Positions 6,838 through 14,943 of a DNA stretch of 29,589 nt are shown one piece after another. The notes under the pieces are model-generated. The model was not told the origin of the DNA. It made no database searches and worked only from the letters and a program-made list of their open reading frames with translations. The stretch's first letter is position 1, and each line of letters begins with the position of its first letter. Source of the DNA: an uncultured Chlorobiaceae bacterium (GTDB lineage: Bacteria; Bacteroidota; Chlorobiia; Chlorobiales; Chlorobiaceae); the NCBI GenBank assembly GCA_903874585.1, contig CAIQSY010000221.1:1-29589 (forward strand), read 5' to 3'. The position numbers and the translations under genes are program-made.

Positions 6838-7602
6838 ATGCACATCGTCATGGCACCGAAATCTTTTACCAAAGCGCTTGCAGCTACCCTGCTGACGGTT
6901 GGCTTAACAACATCATCTACAGCCTTTGCTGACACAACGGCAGCAAGCTCTGCGTTGCCAGTTGCACAACTCGTGGCCGAACCATCGCCAGTATGGCAGA
7001 TTGAGCAGATTGATACCACCATTGGCGCAACGTATCTTTCTGAGCAAGAGCGTGCTGTTATTCTTGAAATCAACCGATTGAGAAGTGACCCTGCCAAATA
7101 TGCGCGGCACTATCTTCTACCGCTTCGCGCGTATTATCAAGGGGATCTTCTCACCTATCCTGGCGATATTTCACTTGTGACTGAAGAGGGCGTTGCTGCG
7201 CTGGAGGAGTGCATTCTGGCGCTGGAGCGTGCTCAACCTGCGCCAATGCTTTCGCCGCGGAAAGGGCTTGTGCTTGCCGCGCGTGACCATGCTGCCGATC
7301 AATCACGAACGGGCGAAACTGGCCATACCGGCAGCGACGCTTCATCCATGACGACGAGAACAAACCGTTATGGAAAATGGATCACCTCCGTTGGCGAAAA
7401 TATCTCTTATGGTGATGCCGAGGCGCGTAAAATTGTTACCGCCTTGCTTATTGATGACGGTGTGCCATCACGAGGGCACAGGGCGAACCTGTTACAAAGC
7501 GGCTTTACAGTTGTCGGCGTGGCGATTGCCACGCATCCCGTTTATCGGCAGATGTGTGTGATGGATTTTGCTGGAGATTATGCCACGAAGGCAGGCGAAT
7601 AG
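6838..7602 (+). CDS. Secreted CAP-superfamily (SCP/PR-1-like) protein
   Basis: About 254 aa with an N-terminal signal peptide (KSFTKALAATLLTVGLTTSSTAFA, cleavage after AFA), so periplasmic or exported. The CAP fold is shown by NRLRSDPAKYARHYLLP, an LVLAARDHAADQS helix, HTGSDASSMTTR, the GENISYG motif and GHRANLLQSGFTVVGVAIA. The His of HTGSD, the Glu of GENIS and the His of GHRANL are the usual CAP cavity residues. Starts at 6838 (MHIVMAPK) or 6850 (MAPKSF) fit better than the TTG/ATG-rich upstream extension. The exact role of bacterial CAP proteins is mostly unknown. It runs toward the sox cluster and shares a terminator-like hairpin with soxW. Confidence 0.85.
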   Translation: MHIVMAPKSFTKALAATLLTVGLTTSSTAFADTTAASSALPVAQLVAEPSPVWQIEQIDTTIGATYLSEQERAVILEINRLRSDPAKYARHYLLPLRAYYQGDLLTYPGDISLVTEEGVAALEECILALERAQPAPMLSPRKGLVLAARDHAADQSRTGETGHTGSDASSMTTRTNRYGKWITSVGENISYGDAEARKIVTALLIDDGVPSRGHRANLLQSGFTVVGVAIATHPVYRQMCVMDFAGDYATKAGE

Positions 7603-7634
7603 GAGTGAGCGTTGATGGCGTTGAAATTACCAAT

Positions 7635-7670
7635 TTGCCCTGCTTCTCATTGTGATAGGAAGCAGGGCAA
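7635..7670. terminator. Hairpin between convergent CAP gene and soxW
   Basis: Perfect 12-bp stem TTGCCCTGCTTC (7635-7646) and GAAGCAGGGCAA (7659-7670) with a 12-base loop. It lies between two convergent stops and could end transcription from both sides, although the T run on either side is poor. Confidence 0.65.
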
Positions 7671-7676
7671 TCGTCA

Positions 7677-8228
7677 TCAGCGTTTTGTTGCAGGTTTCAG
7701 CAGCTTGATAATCAGCTTTTCGAGATCCTCATGTGTTTGAGCGCCGGGCTCAATTGTCTGCACTCTACCATCGCGACCGACGGCGAAAAGCAGCGGAACC
7801 ACATTGATTCCGCCTTGCACTTGAGCACCAAAGCTTTTCAGAATTGCTTGATCAGCCATAATCACGGGATAGTTGATGTTGTGCTCCCAAATGAAATCGG
7901 GCATCGCTTTTTCATTATCCTTGTACGCCATGCCGATAAAGGTAAATCCTCTCTTTTCATACTTCTCCTGCAATGCTACCATTTCAGGAATCTCTTTGCG
8001 GCAGAAGGGGCACCACGATCCAAAAAAATTGACGATATACGCTTTGCCGGCAAGCTGCTGGCTTGAGAGCGGTTCGCCCTGTACAGTTTTGGCTGAAAAC
8101 GCTGGCGCCATCATGGCACTTACTGCGGTTTTGGCTGCCGGTTTTGCTTCGAGCATCTGGTTGGGAGCCGCGGCAAAGAGGCTGATGAGTGCTGCGGCAA
8201 CTACAACTGTTTTTTGTTGTCTTTTCAT
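7677..8228 (-). CDS. soxW: SoxW, periplasmic thioredoxin-like protein
   Basis: A 183-aa TlpA/thioredoxin-fold protein with a signal peptide (KTVVVAAALISLFAAAP) and the redox motif WCPFC (Cys73 and Cys76) in VNFFGSWCPFCRKEIPEM. NVVPLLFAVGRDG carries the equivalent of the cis-Pro loop, with Val-Pro. In Sox systems SoxW is a thioredoxin linked to keeping SoxYZ or other partners reduced; it is not always essential. It is the last gene of the sox cluster, 32 bases after soxB, and is closed by the hairpin at 7635-7670. Confidence 0.9.
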   Translation of the reverse strand: MKRQQKTVVVAAALISLFAAAPNQMLEAKPAAKTAVSAMMAPAFSAKTVQGEPLSSQQLAGKAYIVNFFGSWCPFCRKEIPEMVALQEKYEKRGFTFIGMAYKDNEKAMPDFIWEHNINYPVIMADQAILKSFGAQVQGGINVVPLLFAVGRDGRVQTIEPGAQTHEDLEKLIIKLLKPATKR

Positions 8229-8260
8229 AGTATCAAAATGTTAGAAAGGGCATCGCTTCA

Positions 8261-10015
8261 TTAGGAAAAATCAAGTCCGGGATTATGCCCAATATTTTTC
8301 AGCATCGGAACATTGAGTTTTTTGATTTCAACGGTTTTAACATCCTGCAAATGTGCTGCTACGGTATCCCAAACCGGTTCACCCGGGGATTTTGCTCCCA
8401 CGGTTGCCCATCCAGCAACACGATATTTTTTCGATGCTTCCACCACTTCGCCATTGTCAAGACGCATTTCGTCAATACGTTTACCAAACCCTGCGACAGG
8501 GTCGATACGGTATGACATACCTCCAACGCGCACCATATCGCCACCTTGCTGGTAGTAAGGGTCGGGATTGAACAGGTTGTCTGCAACATCTTCAAGAATG
8601 TTTTTAATATCCATACCGCTCATTTCGCGTGCATAAGTTTCAGGATAGGTCATGCAGGTTTGATCGAGCAGATGCTCCATGGTGATGGTTTGCCCTGGCA
8701 GAACGCTGGTGCCCCAGCGGAAGCCGGGCGAGAGTGCAATTTGTGCGTCGTTGCGTTTGCGCAAGGCGTCGCAGATAACTTGATCAAACGGGCCATCGAA
8801 ATTGCCGCGACGATAAAGCAACGTTCCTGCTGTAGCGAGTGGCTTTTGCAGCTTCGCAAGATGTGGTGCGCGAATTTGGTCGATGAGTGTTTGCATACCG
8901 CTGTGCGCTTTAAGCTCGTTGGCAAAAACCGGCAGCAGCTTGTAGCGGAACTCTTGAACGCCGCCATTGCCCAGCTTCAAATCCATCACAGCAAGAAATT
9001 TGCCATTTGTTCCTGCATTCGTGACCAGTGTTCTGCCCGAAGCGTTACGGACAACAAAAGGTTGTGGCACGGCATCGTGGGTATGTCCGCCAAAAATTAC
9101 ATCAATTCCGGTAACTTCACTGGCAAGCTTGATATCAACATCCATGCCGTTATGTGAAATAAGCACCACAGCATCCGGCTTTTCTTTAGCGCGGATTGTG
9201 CGAACCAGCTCCTGCAGATCTATGGCGTTGATGCCAAATGTCCAGTTGGGAATAAATCGGCTTGGATTGGCGATTGGCGTATAAGGAAATGCTTGCCCGA
9301 TCACGGCAATACGGTGCTTGCCCAACTCTTTCATAACGTAGGGGCGGAAGGCGTGACCACTGTTTTCATCAAAAGCCTTGGCGCCATTAAAGAGTGCATC
9401 TTCCTTTACTTTAACATTTTGTGCAACAAAGTCGCCTTTGAATGCAGCAAGGTTTTTCCGAACCTCCTCTTCGAGATAGGTAAACTCCCAGTGCCCAGTC
9501 ATTACATCCACACCAAGCAAATTGCACACATCAACCATGTCAGTTCCACGGCTCCAGAATGCGGTTCCTGAACCTTGCCAAGTGTCACCAGTATCAAACA
9601 GCAGGGTTTTGCTGGCGCCAAATTCTCCGCGTGCTTTTTCAACAAGCGTTTTCAAGTGCGCAAAACCACCAAGCTTGCCATATTTTTTCGCGGCTTCCAC
9701 GTAGTTGAGTGGCGTGTATGCGTGCGCTAATGGCGTATTTGGCGAAATCCCATAATATTTCAAAAGCGAACCTGTTACCAGATGTGGCGGACGCCCAAAA
9801 GCTTCGCCAAGACCAAGATTCAGGTTTGGTTCGCGGTAGTAGATTGGCATTAATTGTGCATGAGTGTCGGTAATGTGCATCAAGCGCACATCGCCAAAGC
9901 CCTGCATCTGATACATATCGTTGGAACGCGGTGCGCTGTTGGCAAGTCCGGGAACAAGCCCTGCGGCTCCAGCGATACCGAGAATCCGTAAAAAGTCACG
10001 ACGGGAAAGCTGCAT
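8261..10015 (-). CDS. soxB: SoxB, sulfur-oxidation sulfate thiol esterase
   Basis: A 584-aa dimanganese hydrolase of the 5'-nucleotidase/metallophosphoesterase type that removes the terminal sulfonate of SoxY-bound thiosulfate as sulfate. A Tat signal SRRDFLRILGIAGAAGL at the N-terminus indicates folded export to the periplasm. Metal-site motifs are HITDTHAQ (Asp50, His52), FDTGDTWQGSG (around 140-150), SHNGMD (His288) and GGHTHDAVPQP (around 309-317). Length is normal. It is separated from soxK by 94 bases containing a GC-rich hairpin, so its expression may be adjusted separately within the operon. Confidence 0.97.
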   Translation of the reverse strand: MQLSRRDFLRILGIAGAAGLVPGLANSAPRSNDMYQMQGFGDVRLMHITDTHAQLMPIYYREPNLNLGLGEAFGRPPHLVTGSLLKYYGISPNTPLAHAYTPLNYVEAAKKYGKLGGFAHLKTLVEKARGEFGASKTLLFDTGDTWQGSGTAFWSRGTDMVDVCNLLGVDVMTGHWEFTYLEEEVRKNLAAFKGDFVAQNVKVKEDALFNGAKAFDENSGHAFRPYVMKELGKHRIAVIGQAFPYTPIANPSRFIPNWTFGINAIDLQELVRTIRAKEKPDAVVLISHNGMDVDIKLASEVTGIDVIFGGHTHDAVPQPFVVRNASGRTLVTNAGTNGKFLAVMDLKLGNGGVQEFRYKLLPVFANELKAHSGMQTLIDQIRAPHLAKLQKPLATAGTLLYRRGNFDGPFDQVICDALRKRNDAQIALSPGFRWGTSVLPGQTITMEHLLDQTCMTYPETYAREMSGMDIKNILEDVADNLFNPDPYYQQGGDMVRVGGMSYRIDPVAGFGKRIDEMRLDNGEVVEASKKYRVAGWATVGAKSPGEPVWDTVAAHLQDVKTVEIKKLNVPMLKNIGHNPGLDFS

Positions 10016-10061
10016 AAGATTTGGTGGTTTAGTGATCGTGGGAGTTTGGTGACAACACTAA

Positions 10062-10080
10062 CCCGCGTGGTTGGCGCGGG
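10062..10080 (-). other. GC-rich hairpin in the soxK-soxB gap
   Basis: A stem of CCCGCG (10062-10067) with CGCGGG (10075-10080) and a 7-base loop lies in the 94-base gap. With no T run after it on the minus strand, it looks more like an mRNA processing or stability element than a terminator. Confidence 0.4.
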
Positions 10081-10109
10081 ATAGTAACGTTTTCAGCACC
10101 GTCTCAAGA

Positions 10110-10433
10110 TTATGGCTTGGGAACCAGCGTTTGCCAGCTCTTTTGCATGGCGTGTGCCTGTGCAACGGATTGTTGCCCCTCAAGCAGTGCATCTTGTGCG
10201 AATTTACTCGCCTCAGCTTCCTGACCGGCGGCAAGTGCATCCTGCGCTTTTTTAATCAGCGATGCAGTATCGCGCCATTCATAGCCGAGGCTTGCAGCCT
10301 CTTTGCGTGTCGTTTCTGCCTGCTCAATGAACGCTTTTGCATCAGGTGCAGCAGTAGCATCAGCAGCATGAACTTCACCGGCACTCAGCATCACAGAGAG
10401 CAGGGCGGCAGTGGATAGTAGGTTCCTCTTCAT
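10110..10433 (-). CDS. soxK: SoxK (SAXB), SoxAX-binding protein
   Basis: A 107-aa periplasmic protein with a signal peptide (LLSTAALLSVMLSAGEVHA) and a helical mature part rich in Ala, Glu and Lys (FIEQAETTRKEAASLGYEW, then LIKKAQDALAAGQEAEASKF). Its place between soxA and soxB and this helical form match the SoxAX-binding protein of green sulfur bacteria, which associates with SoxAX and raises its activity. It starts 10 bases after the soxA stop, so the two are tightly linked. No haem motif is present, as expected. Confidence 0.88.
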   Translation of the reverse strand: MKRNLLSTAALLSVMLSAGEVHAADATAAPDAKAFIEQAETTRKEAASLGYEWRDTASLIKKAQDALAAGQEAEASKFAQDALLEGQQSVAQAHAMQKSWQTLVPKP

Positions 10434-10443
10434 TGCGTTCTCC

Positions 10444-11301
10444 TTATTTACGTGAAGCTGGTCCGTTAAAAATCAAACCATTTGACATAACGGTCTCAAA
10501 AAACTCAAGGTTGCGATACTCTTCGCTTTGCGGCGCAAATGCTTTCGCACCGGTGTCGTTGGTGCAGCCACCATACCGTTTGTGCAGCGTGCCAATTTCA
10601 CCCCATTTTGAGCGATAGACTGGAAAGTGTGTGGTGTGGCCAAGTGCAGGGCTGAGAATTTCAGCGCGGAGACGTTTTCCGGCAAATTCCATGTGGCAAC
10701 CTGCGCACGACATATTCAACTTGCCATGCTTCGCATAGAAAAACTCTTTGCCTTTCATGTACGCGTTGTACGCGCCTTCAGTTGCAACCTTCACATCAAC
10801 CGGATTACCTCTGCTTATAAAAGCCATATAGGCTGATATTTTCGCAATATCGCCACCTTTGCAGGCAAGCGCTTTTTCGCCATTGGCAACGCGGCATTCG
10901 TTGATTGCCATCTCGAGTGTTACAACGGTGCCCTTTTTTTCATCGAAATAAGGGTAATTCTGGCGCACAGCGCCACCATTTGCAAAACAGCTTCCGTAGG
11001 TTTTACCATTGGCAAAAGGCTTTTCAAACAGCGCTTTGCCATCCTCAACGGCAAGAGCATAAGGAGGGAACTCCTCCATTTCCAACCACTGTTTTCGAGA
11101 ATCGGCATCAATGGCATAAACGCCATTGGCATAATCCGCAAACGGAACATCGGGAAACTGTGCAGCAAAATAGTCTCTGAACGCCTTGATGTCGGCCTGC
11201 ACTTTCGCTTGATAATCGACCGCTTCAGCACGAACTGTTGCAAGCAACGTCAGCAGCACAAGCAGCGGAGCGAAAAAACGGTTAAGCACTCTTTTTTTCA
11301 T
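10444..11301 (-). CDS. soxA: SoxA, cytochrome c subunit of the SoxAX complex
   Basis: A 285-aa periplasmic c-type cytochrome that, with SoxX, joins thiosulfate oxidatively to the SoxYZ carrier. The start is ATG at 11301 after AAGGTG, 25 bases past the soxZ stop; the longer upstream frame overlaps soxZ and is not used. A signal peptide (RFFAPLLVLLTLLATVRA) precedes the mature protein. There is one haem site, MSCAGCHMEF (Cys199, Cys202, His203), and the catalytic/axial Cys246 in RYGGCTND. The N-terminal half keeps cysteines (GSCFANGG, NECRVANG, LACKGG) but no CXXCH, so this is a mono-haem SoxA. Confidence 0.96.
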   Translation of the reverse strand: MKKRVLNRFFAPLLVLLTLLATVRAEAVDYQAKVQADIKAFRDYFAAQFPDVPFADYANGVYAIDADSRKQWLEMEEFPPYALAVEDGKALFEKPFANGKTYGSCFANGGAVRQNYPYFDEKKGTVVTLEMAINECRVANGEKALACKGGDIAKISAYMAFISRGNPVDVKVATEGAYNAYMKGKEFFYAKHGKLNMSCAGCHMEFAGKRLRAEILSPALGHTTHFPVYRSKWGEIGTLHKRYGGCTNDTGAKAFAPQSEEYRNLEFFETVMSNGLIFNGPASRK

Positions 11302-11326
11302 AGCACCTTGTCGGTTGAATTGTGAG

Positions 11327-11632
11327 TTACATTGCGCTGATAATGCTATCAGTTTTTTCTGTGCCACCTTTGCTGTCAATCCATGAAATGCTGATAGTTT
11401 CGCCAACAGCGCCACCGGTAAACTGAAAAGCGATGTAAGGATCTTTTGAAACACCAGGACCAAGCTCCGCTTGAAAAACGGTCTCGCCTTTGTGCTGAGC
11501 ACTTACTTCGGTGATATAATGCCCTGGCACAATTTTGCCAGTTTCATCTTTGCGTCGCCCTGTTTCCATGACATGCTGTATGAGAATCTTGACGGAAACA
11601 ACATTATCCTTTGCAATAGCTTTTATTTTCAT
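11327..11632 (-). CDS. soxZ: SoxZ, sulfur-carrier subunit
   Basis: A 101-aa partner of SoxY in the SoxYZ carrier. Family features are KIKAIAKDNVVSVKILIQHV at the start, METGRRKDETGKIVPGHYI, and a C-terminal immunoglobulin-like strand pattern ending AVGETISISWIDSKGG. It lacks its own signal peptide, as is usual, and is exported by hitch-hiking on SoxY, which has one. It lies 38 bases after soxY and 25 bases before soxA. Confidence 0.96.
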   Translation of the reverse strand: MKIKAIAKDNVVSVKILIQHVMETGRRKDETGKIVPGHYITEVSAQHKGETVFQAELGPGVSKDPYIAFQFTGGAVGETISISWIDSKGGTEKTDSIISAM

Positions 11633-11670
11633 AACACAATTCCTCTCTTAATTATTTATAAAATATTATT

Positions 11671-12132
11671 TTAGCCGCCACAACCGCCAATGGTTACTTT
11701 CACTTCACGCACTGTTCTGTAGAGTTTGCCGCCTGCCTGAACCAGCACAACAATGTTTGCTGTTTTCGCCATGCGCAACCGCAATGAAACGTCAGGCAGC
11801 ATACGAGGCATAATGTTGAACGATGCTACCAATGGCGAGAAGTTCGCTTCTGAAAAGACTGAAATATTTGATGCGCCAGCAATGGTCGTGGCAATGGAAA
11901 CCGGCACATAAGCGCCATTTTCAGCGATTTCAGGGGATTTGATTTGAATTGCTGATGACTCCTCAATTGGCATGTTGCCGTATTTGGCAGCAATTGCCGC
12001 AGCGAGCGTTTCAGATGTGAACGCTGGTTGATTCCATGAAGCGAAAAGTCGTGCTGGAACCGCCGAAGCTACCGCAGCATAAGCGATAGTGCCAGCTACG
12101 GATTTAAAAAATTGTCTACGGGACACACCCAT
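11671..12132 (-). CDS. soxY: SoxY, sulfur-carrier subunit with swinging-arm cysteine
   Basis: A 153-aa covalent carrier of sulfur intermediates. A Tat signal SRRQFFKSVAGTIAYAAV is at the N-terminus. The C-terminus is the diagnostic GGCGG swinging arm, with Cys151 as the substrate attachment point, immediately before the stop. The middle matches SoxY (AIQIKSPEIAENGAYVPVSI and NISVFSEANFSPLVASF). It is followed by soxZ after 38 bases, and an 82-base gap separates it from soxX. Nothing is missing. Confidence 0.97.
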   Translation of the reverse strand: MGVSRRQFFKSVAGTIAYAAVASAVPARLFASWNQPAFTSETLAAAIAAKYGNMPIEESSAIQIKSPEIAENGAYVPVSIATTIAGASNISVFSEANFSPLVASFNIMPRMLPDVSLRLRMAKTANIVVLVQAGGKLYRTVREVKVTIGGCGG

Positions 12133-12214
12133 ACGAACCTCCTGAAAAATTTGTTGTTAAAAATCACCCTCACCGCGAGGCGTTAATAATTGTTAATACC
12201 CGATCCAAAAAAAA

Positions 12215-12562
12215 CTATAAACTGTACATGTAATCGACAACATAGCCAACCTCATCTTTGGTCATAATACCATGTTTGCCAAATGGCGGCATCATGCTTT
12301 GAGGATTTTTTGCTGTCGAATCCCATATCTGGCTGTCCAAAACACTGCGTTTTGGATAGCGCTGCTTCATCTGCAGCAGTGGTGGTCCTAAATTCCCTGC
12401 CATTTCGCCACCCGGTATAAGATGGCAGGCAAGGCAGTTGCCCTTACTGCCATCAAACGCGAGTTTTTTGCCTTTTGCGATATTCTCTTCAAGAGAACCC
12501 GCTTGTCCCGATAAAGGCAGCATCAGGATGCTGACAGCCGCAATCATACCGATTCGCTTCAT
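12215..12562 (-). CDS. soxX: SoxX, small cytochrome c subunit of SoxAX
   Basis: A 115-aa mono-haem cytochrome c with signal peptide IGMIAAVSILMLPLSGQAG. Haem site: GNCLACHLIPGGEMAGNLGP (Cys43, Cys46, His47). The probable axial Met is in SMMPPFGKHG (Met90 or Met91), and the C-terminus DEVGYVVDYMYSL is the usual last helix. It partners SoxA in the first step of thiosulfate oxidation and passes electrons to a soluble cytochrome. It lies 53 bases after the flavoprotein gene and 82 before soxY. Confidence 0.95.
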   Translation of the reverse strand: MKRIGMIAAVSILMLPLSGQAGSLEENIAKGKKLAFDGSKGNCLACHLIPGGEMAGNLGPPLLQMKQRYPKRSVLDSQIWDSTAKNPQSMMPPFGKHGIMTKDEVGYVVDYMYSL

Positions 12563-12615
12563 CTTTTGTCCCTCTGTTGTTTGGTTACTGAAAAAGAAAG
12601 ATTAACTGTATAAAC

Positions 12616-13908
12616 TTATGCCCAAATATCTTGCGTGATATTTTTGTACCATCCCCATGCAAAAATTGCCTCTTGACGGAGATGCTCGTTATTGGCATCC
12701 ATTGGCGTAACACCGCCAGCGCCGGGAATATCAACAATACCGCCAGCACTGAGCTTGTACATGCCTGCCACGGAAATTGCATAATCGGTGCCTAAAAGGC
12801 TGTAGCAGGTGCTCACTAGAGATGGCGCAATGGGCACTTGCCCTCTAAAAAGAGCGACAATTGCCGCTGCGGCAACTTTACCCTGGCTGCTTGCTGCAAA
12901 ACCTGATTTCGGCATATCACCCGCATGGCAGGCATCGCCAATAACATGAATTCCAGGATGGATGGTTGATTCAAAGGTTACGGGATGCACCGGGCACCAG
13001 CCACTTGCATCGGTCAGCCCGGCATCAAAGGCAATTTTGCCAGCTTTTTGTGGTGGAATAATATTGATGAGGCCACCAGCTTCATCGCCAAACTCGGTAG
13101 CAACGGTCATTGCTTCGGCATTCACCCCTTCAACCTTTCCGCCAGCAGTAGCTGCCCGCCACTCAATTTTTCCAGGGTAGAGGCGTTCCCACCCCTGCAT
13201 GAAGAGCTCCTGCTTGGAAAACTTCTCTTTATCGTCAAGGATGATGATTTTCGATTTTGGCTTGTATTTGCTCAAATACATTGCCATAAGGCTTGCCCGT
13301 TCATAAGGCGCAGCAGGGCAGCGGAGCGGGTTGGCTGGAGGGCAGATCAGCACATTGCTACCATCCTTTAACGCCAGCAACTGGTTGCGTAACAGCAGCG
13401 TCTGGGCACCAGCCTGAAAGCCATGCGGCATACTCGTTTCAGCAATACTTTTGCTGTAGCCTTGTATGGCATCCCATTTAAAATCGATTCCCGGCGACAC
13501 AATCAAGCGGTCGTAATGCAGCACTTTACCACTTTTCAGTGTGACCTTTGCCGCAGCCGCATCAATCGTTACCGCAGTATCGTTCATGACGGCAACTCGA
13601 TACTTCGTGCGTAAAGCGTTATAGGTATGCGTGATATCTGGCATTGTTTTCAAGCCGGTCATCACCCAGTTACTGATGGGGCAGGTTTGAAAAACAGTTT
13701 TTGGTTCAACCAATGTAATGGCAAGAGAGGGATCGAGTTTGCGCAGATATTTTGCGGCTGTAGCGCCACCAAAGCCGCCACCAATAATAACAACATGGTT
13801 TTTAGCAGCAAATGCTGGTGTTGCGTGAGCAAACATGCCTAATGCGGCACCAGCAGCGCCGGTAAAAAGCAATTTACTGAAATCACGGCGAGAGAGCTTT
13901 TGATCCAT
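12616..13908 (-). CDS. soxJ: SoxJ/SoxF, FAD-dependent flavocytochrome c sulfide dehydrogenase-like subunit
   Basis: A roughly 430-aa flavoprotein related to FccB/SoxF. A Tat signal SRRDFSKLLFTGAAGAALGM is followed by the FAD-binding Rossmann motif NHVVIIGGGFGGATAAKYL and LVEPKTVFQTCPISNWVMTGL, including the Cys used as redox partner in this family. A second redox Cys is in NPLRCPAAPYERASLMA, and HVIGDACHAGDMPKSGFAASS is the C-terminal FAD contact. In green sulfur bacteria this first gene of the cluster is named soxJ. Its exact activity is unsettled, but sulfide or polysulfide oxidation is likely. ATG at 13908 is preferred over 13917. It is probably the promoter-proximal gene of the operon. 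Confidence 0.93.
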   Translation of the reverse strand: MDQKLSRRDFSKLLFTGAAGAALGMFAHATPAFAAKNHVVIIGGGFGGATAAKYLRKLDPSLAITLVEPKTVFQTCPISNWVMTGLKTMPDITHTYNALRTKYRVAVMNDTAVTIDAAAAKVTLKSGKVLHYDRLIVSPGIDFKWDAIQGYSKSIAETSMPHGFQAGAQTLLLRNQLLALKDGSNVLICPPANPLRCPAAPYERASLMAMYLSKYKPKSKIIILDDKEKFSKQELFMQGWERLYPGKIEWRAATAGGKVEGVNAEAMTVATEFGDEAGGLINIIPPQKAGKIAFDAGLTDASGWCPVHPVTFESTIHPGIHVIGDACHAGDMPKSGFAASSQGKVAAAAIVALFRGQVPIAPSLVSTCYSLLGTDYAISVAGMYKLSAGGIVDIPGAGGVTPMDANNEHLRQEAIFAWGWYKNITQDIWA

Positions 13909-14217
13909 AGAGCACAATCCTGAGTAAAACGCTTGGGGAGCAGCGATTCTTATTAAATAAGTCTATCAAAATCTGAGGGAAACGTCAGTGACAACGTTTT
14001 GGCGCTTGATTCAATCCTGAGGCATGCGGTTCATGCTGTTATAAAGAGAATCGTGCTTACGCCGTAACAAGAAAAATAGTATATGGTTATATAGTGAAAA
14101 AGTTTAACCATTCCTATCGCTTTCAGCAAAAAAATACGCTATATCATTATAATTATACTATGAATGCGTATGGTTGAGTCTGTATGAACAATATTTTTTC
14201 TCCATTATTTTGTGTCC
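13909..14217. promoter_or_regulatory. 309-base sox upstream region
   Basis: Upstream of soxJ on the minus strand and at the mscL 3' end. No gene is supported. A palindrome-like stretch AACGTCAGTGACAACGTT (13981-13998) contains GTCAGTGAC and overlaps a possible minus-strand -35, TTGTCA (13989-13994), about 80 bases before the soxJ start; no strong -10 is seen. The 14090-14165 part is very AT-rich with several TATA-like runs. The sox promoter should lie here, but which elements matter is inference. Confidence 0.4.
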
Positions 14218-14673
14218 TTATTTTCCAAGCTCTGAAGTGCAATGCGGGCAACGGAGAGCTTTGAGCGGTACGGTACTGAGGCAGTATGGACACTCTTTTG
14301 TGGTTGGAGCCGTCGCTTGCGGCTTCTCCTCACGACGCAACATGTTGATGGCTTTGACCAGAAGAAACACCGCAAATGCCATAATGAGAAAACTGATCAC
14401 GGAGTTAAGAAAAAGTCCGTAGTTGATGGTGACGGCACCAGCCGCCGTTGCATCGGCTAATGCGGCATAGGGCGCTTTGGCTTTTACACCCTCTTTTAAG
14501 ACGATATAGAGATTGGTAAAATCAACGCCGCCAATCAGCAAGCCCAAAGGAGGCATCAATACTTGAGCCACCAATGTTGTTACAATGCTGCCAAATGCAC
14601 CACCAATAATAATACCAACCGCCATATCAACCACATTGCCACGCATGGCAAACTCTTTAAATTCTTTTAACAT
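14218..14673 (-). CDS. mscL: Large-conductance mechanosensitive channel MscL
   Basis: A 151-aa inner-membrane pentameric channel that opens under high membrane tension to protect against osmotic downshock. The N-terminal MLKEFKEFAMRGNVVDMAVG, with IIIGGAFGSIVTTLVAQVLM as TM1 (the Gly-rich pore helix), and the second TM NSVISFLIMAFAVFLLVKAINML are diagnostic. The C-terminus carries an added zinc-ribbon-like pair of knuckles, ECPYCLSTVPLKALRCPHC, seen in a subset of MscL proteins. It runs in the same direction as the sox genes but is upstream of them across 309 bases and is most likely independent. Confidence 0.96.
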   Translation of the reverse strand: MLKEFKEFAMRGNVVDMAVGIIIGGAFGSIVTTLVAQVLMPPLGLLIGGVDFTNLYIVLKEGVKAKAPYAALADATAAGAVTINYGLFLNSVISFLIMAFAVFLLVKAINMLRREEKPQATAPTTKECPYCLSTVPLKALRCPHCTSELGK

Positions 14674-14943
14674 AGCTGTTAATCCTTATAAGTTTTATTT
14701 TTGGTTATCGTACTCTTCACATCATTAATGGCATCAGTGCCGAGTTTCAAGCTATTACTTGTTCCAACACATTTTAAGATCAAGTATACAGCTTGTGGTG
14801 ACACCATCCCATTTTTCTGGGATTTTAGCATTGAAGAGCGGCATCGGTCATTGCTGGTCGTAATAGGTAATTTCTTCAGAGTAAAAACAAAGCTTTGTTA
14901 CATTGGCAGGAATGCTCTCTTCAGAACGAAATGAGTCTCTTTT

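Noticed and set aside
10444..11502. Longer SoxA form starting at 11502
   Set aside because: It would overlap soxZ completely in another frame. The ATG at 11301 gives a proper signal peptide, a ribosome site AAGGTG and the normal family length.
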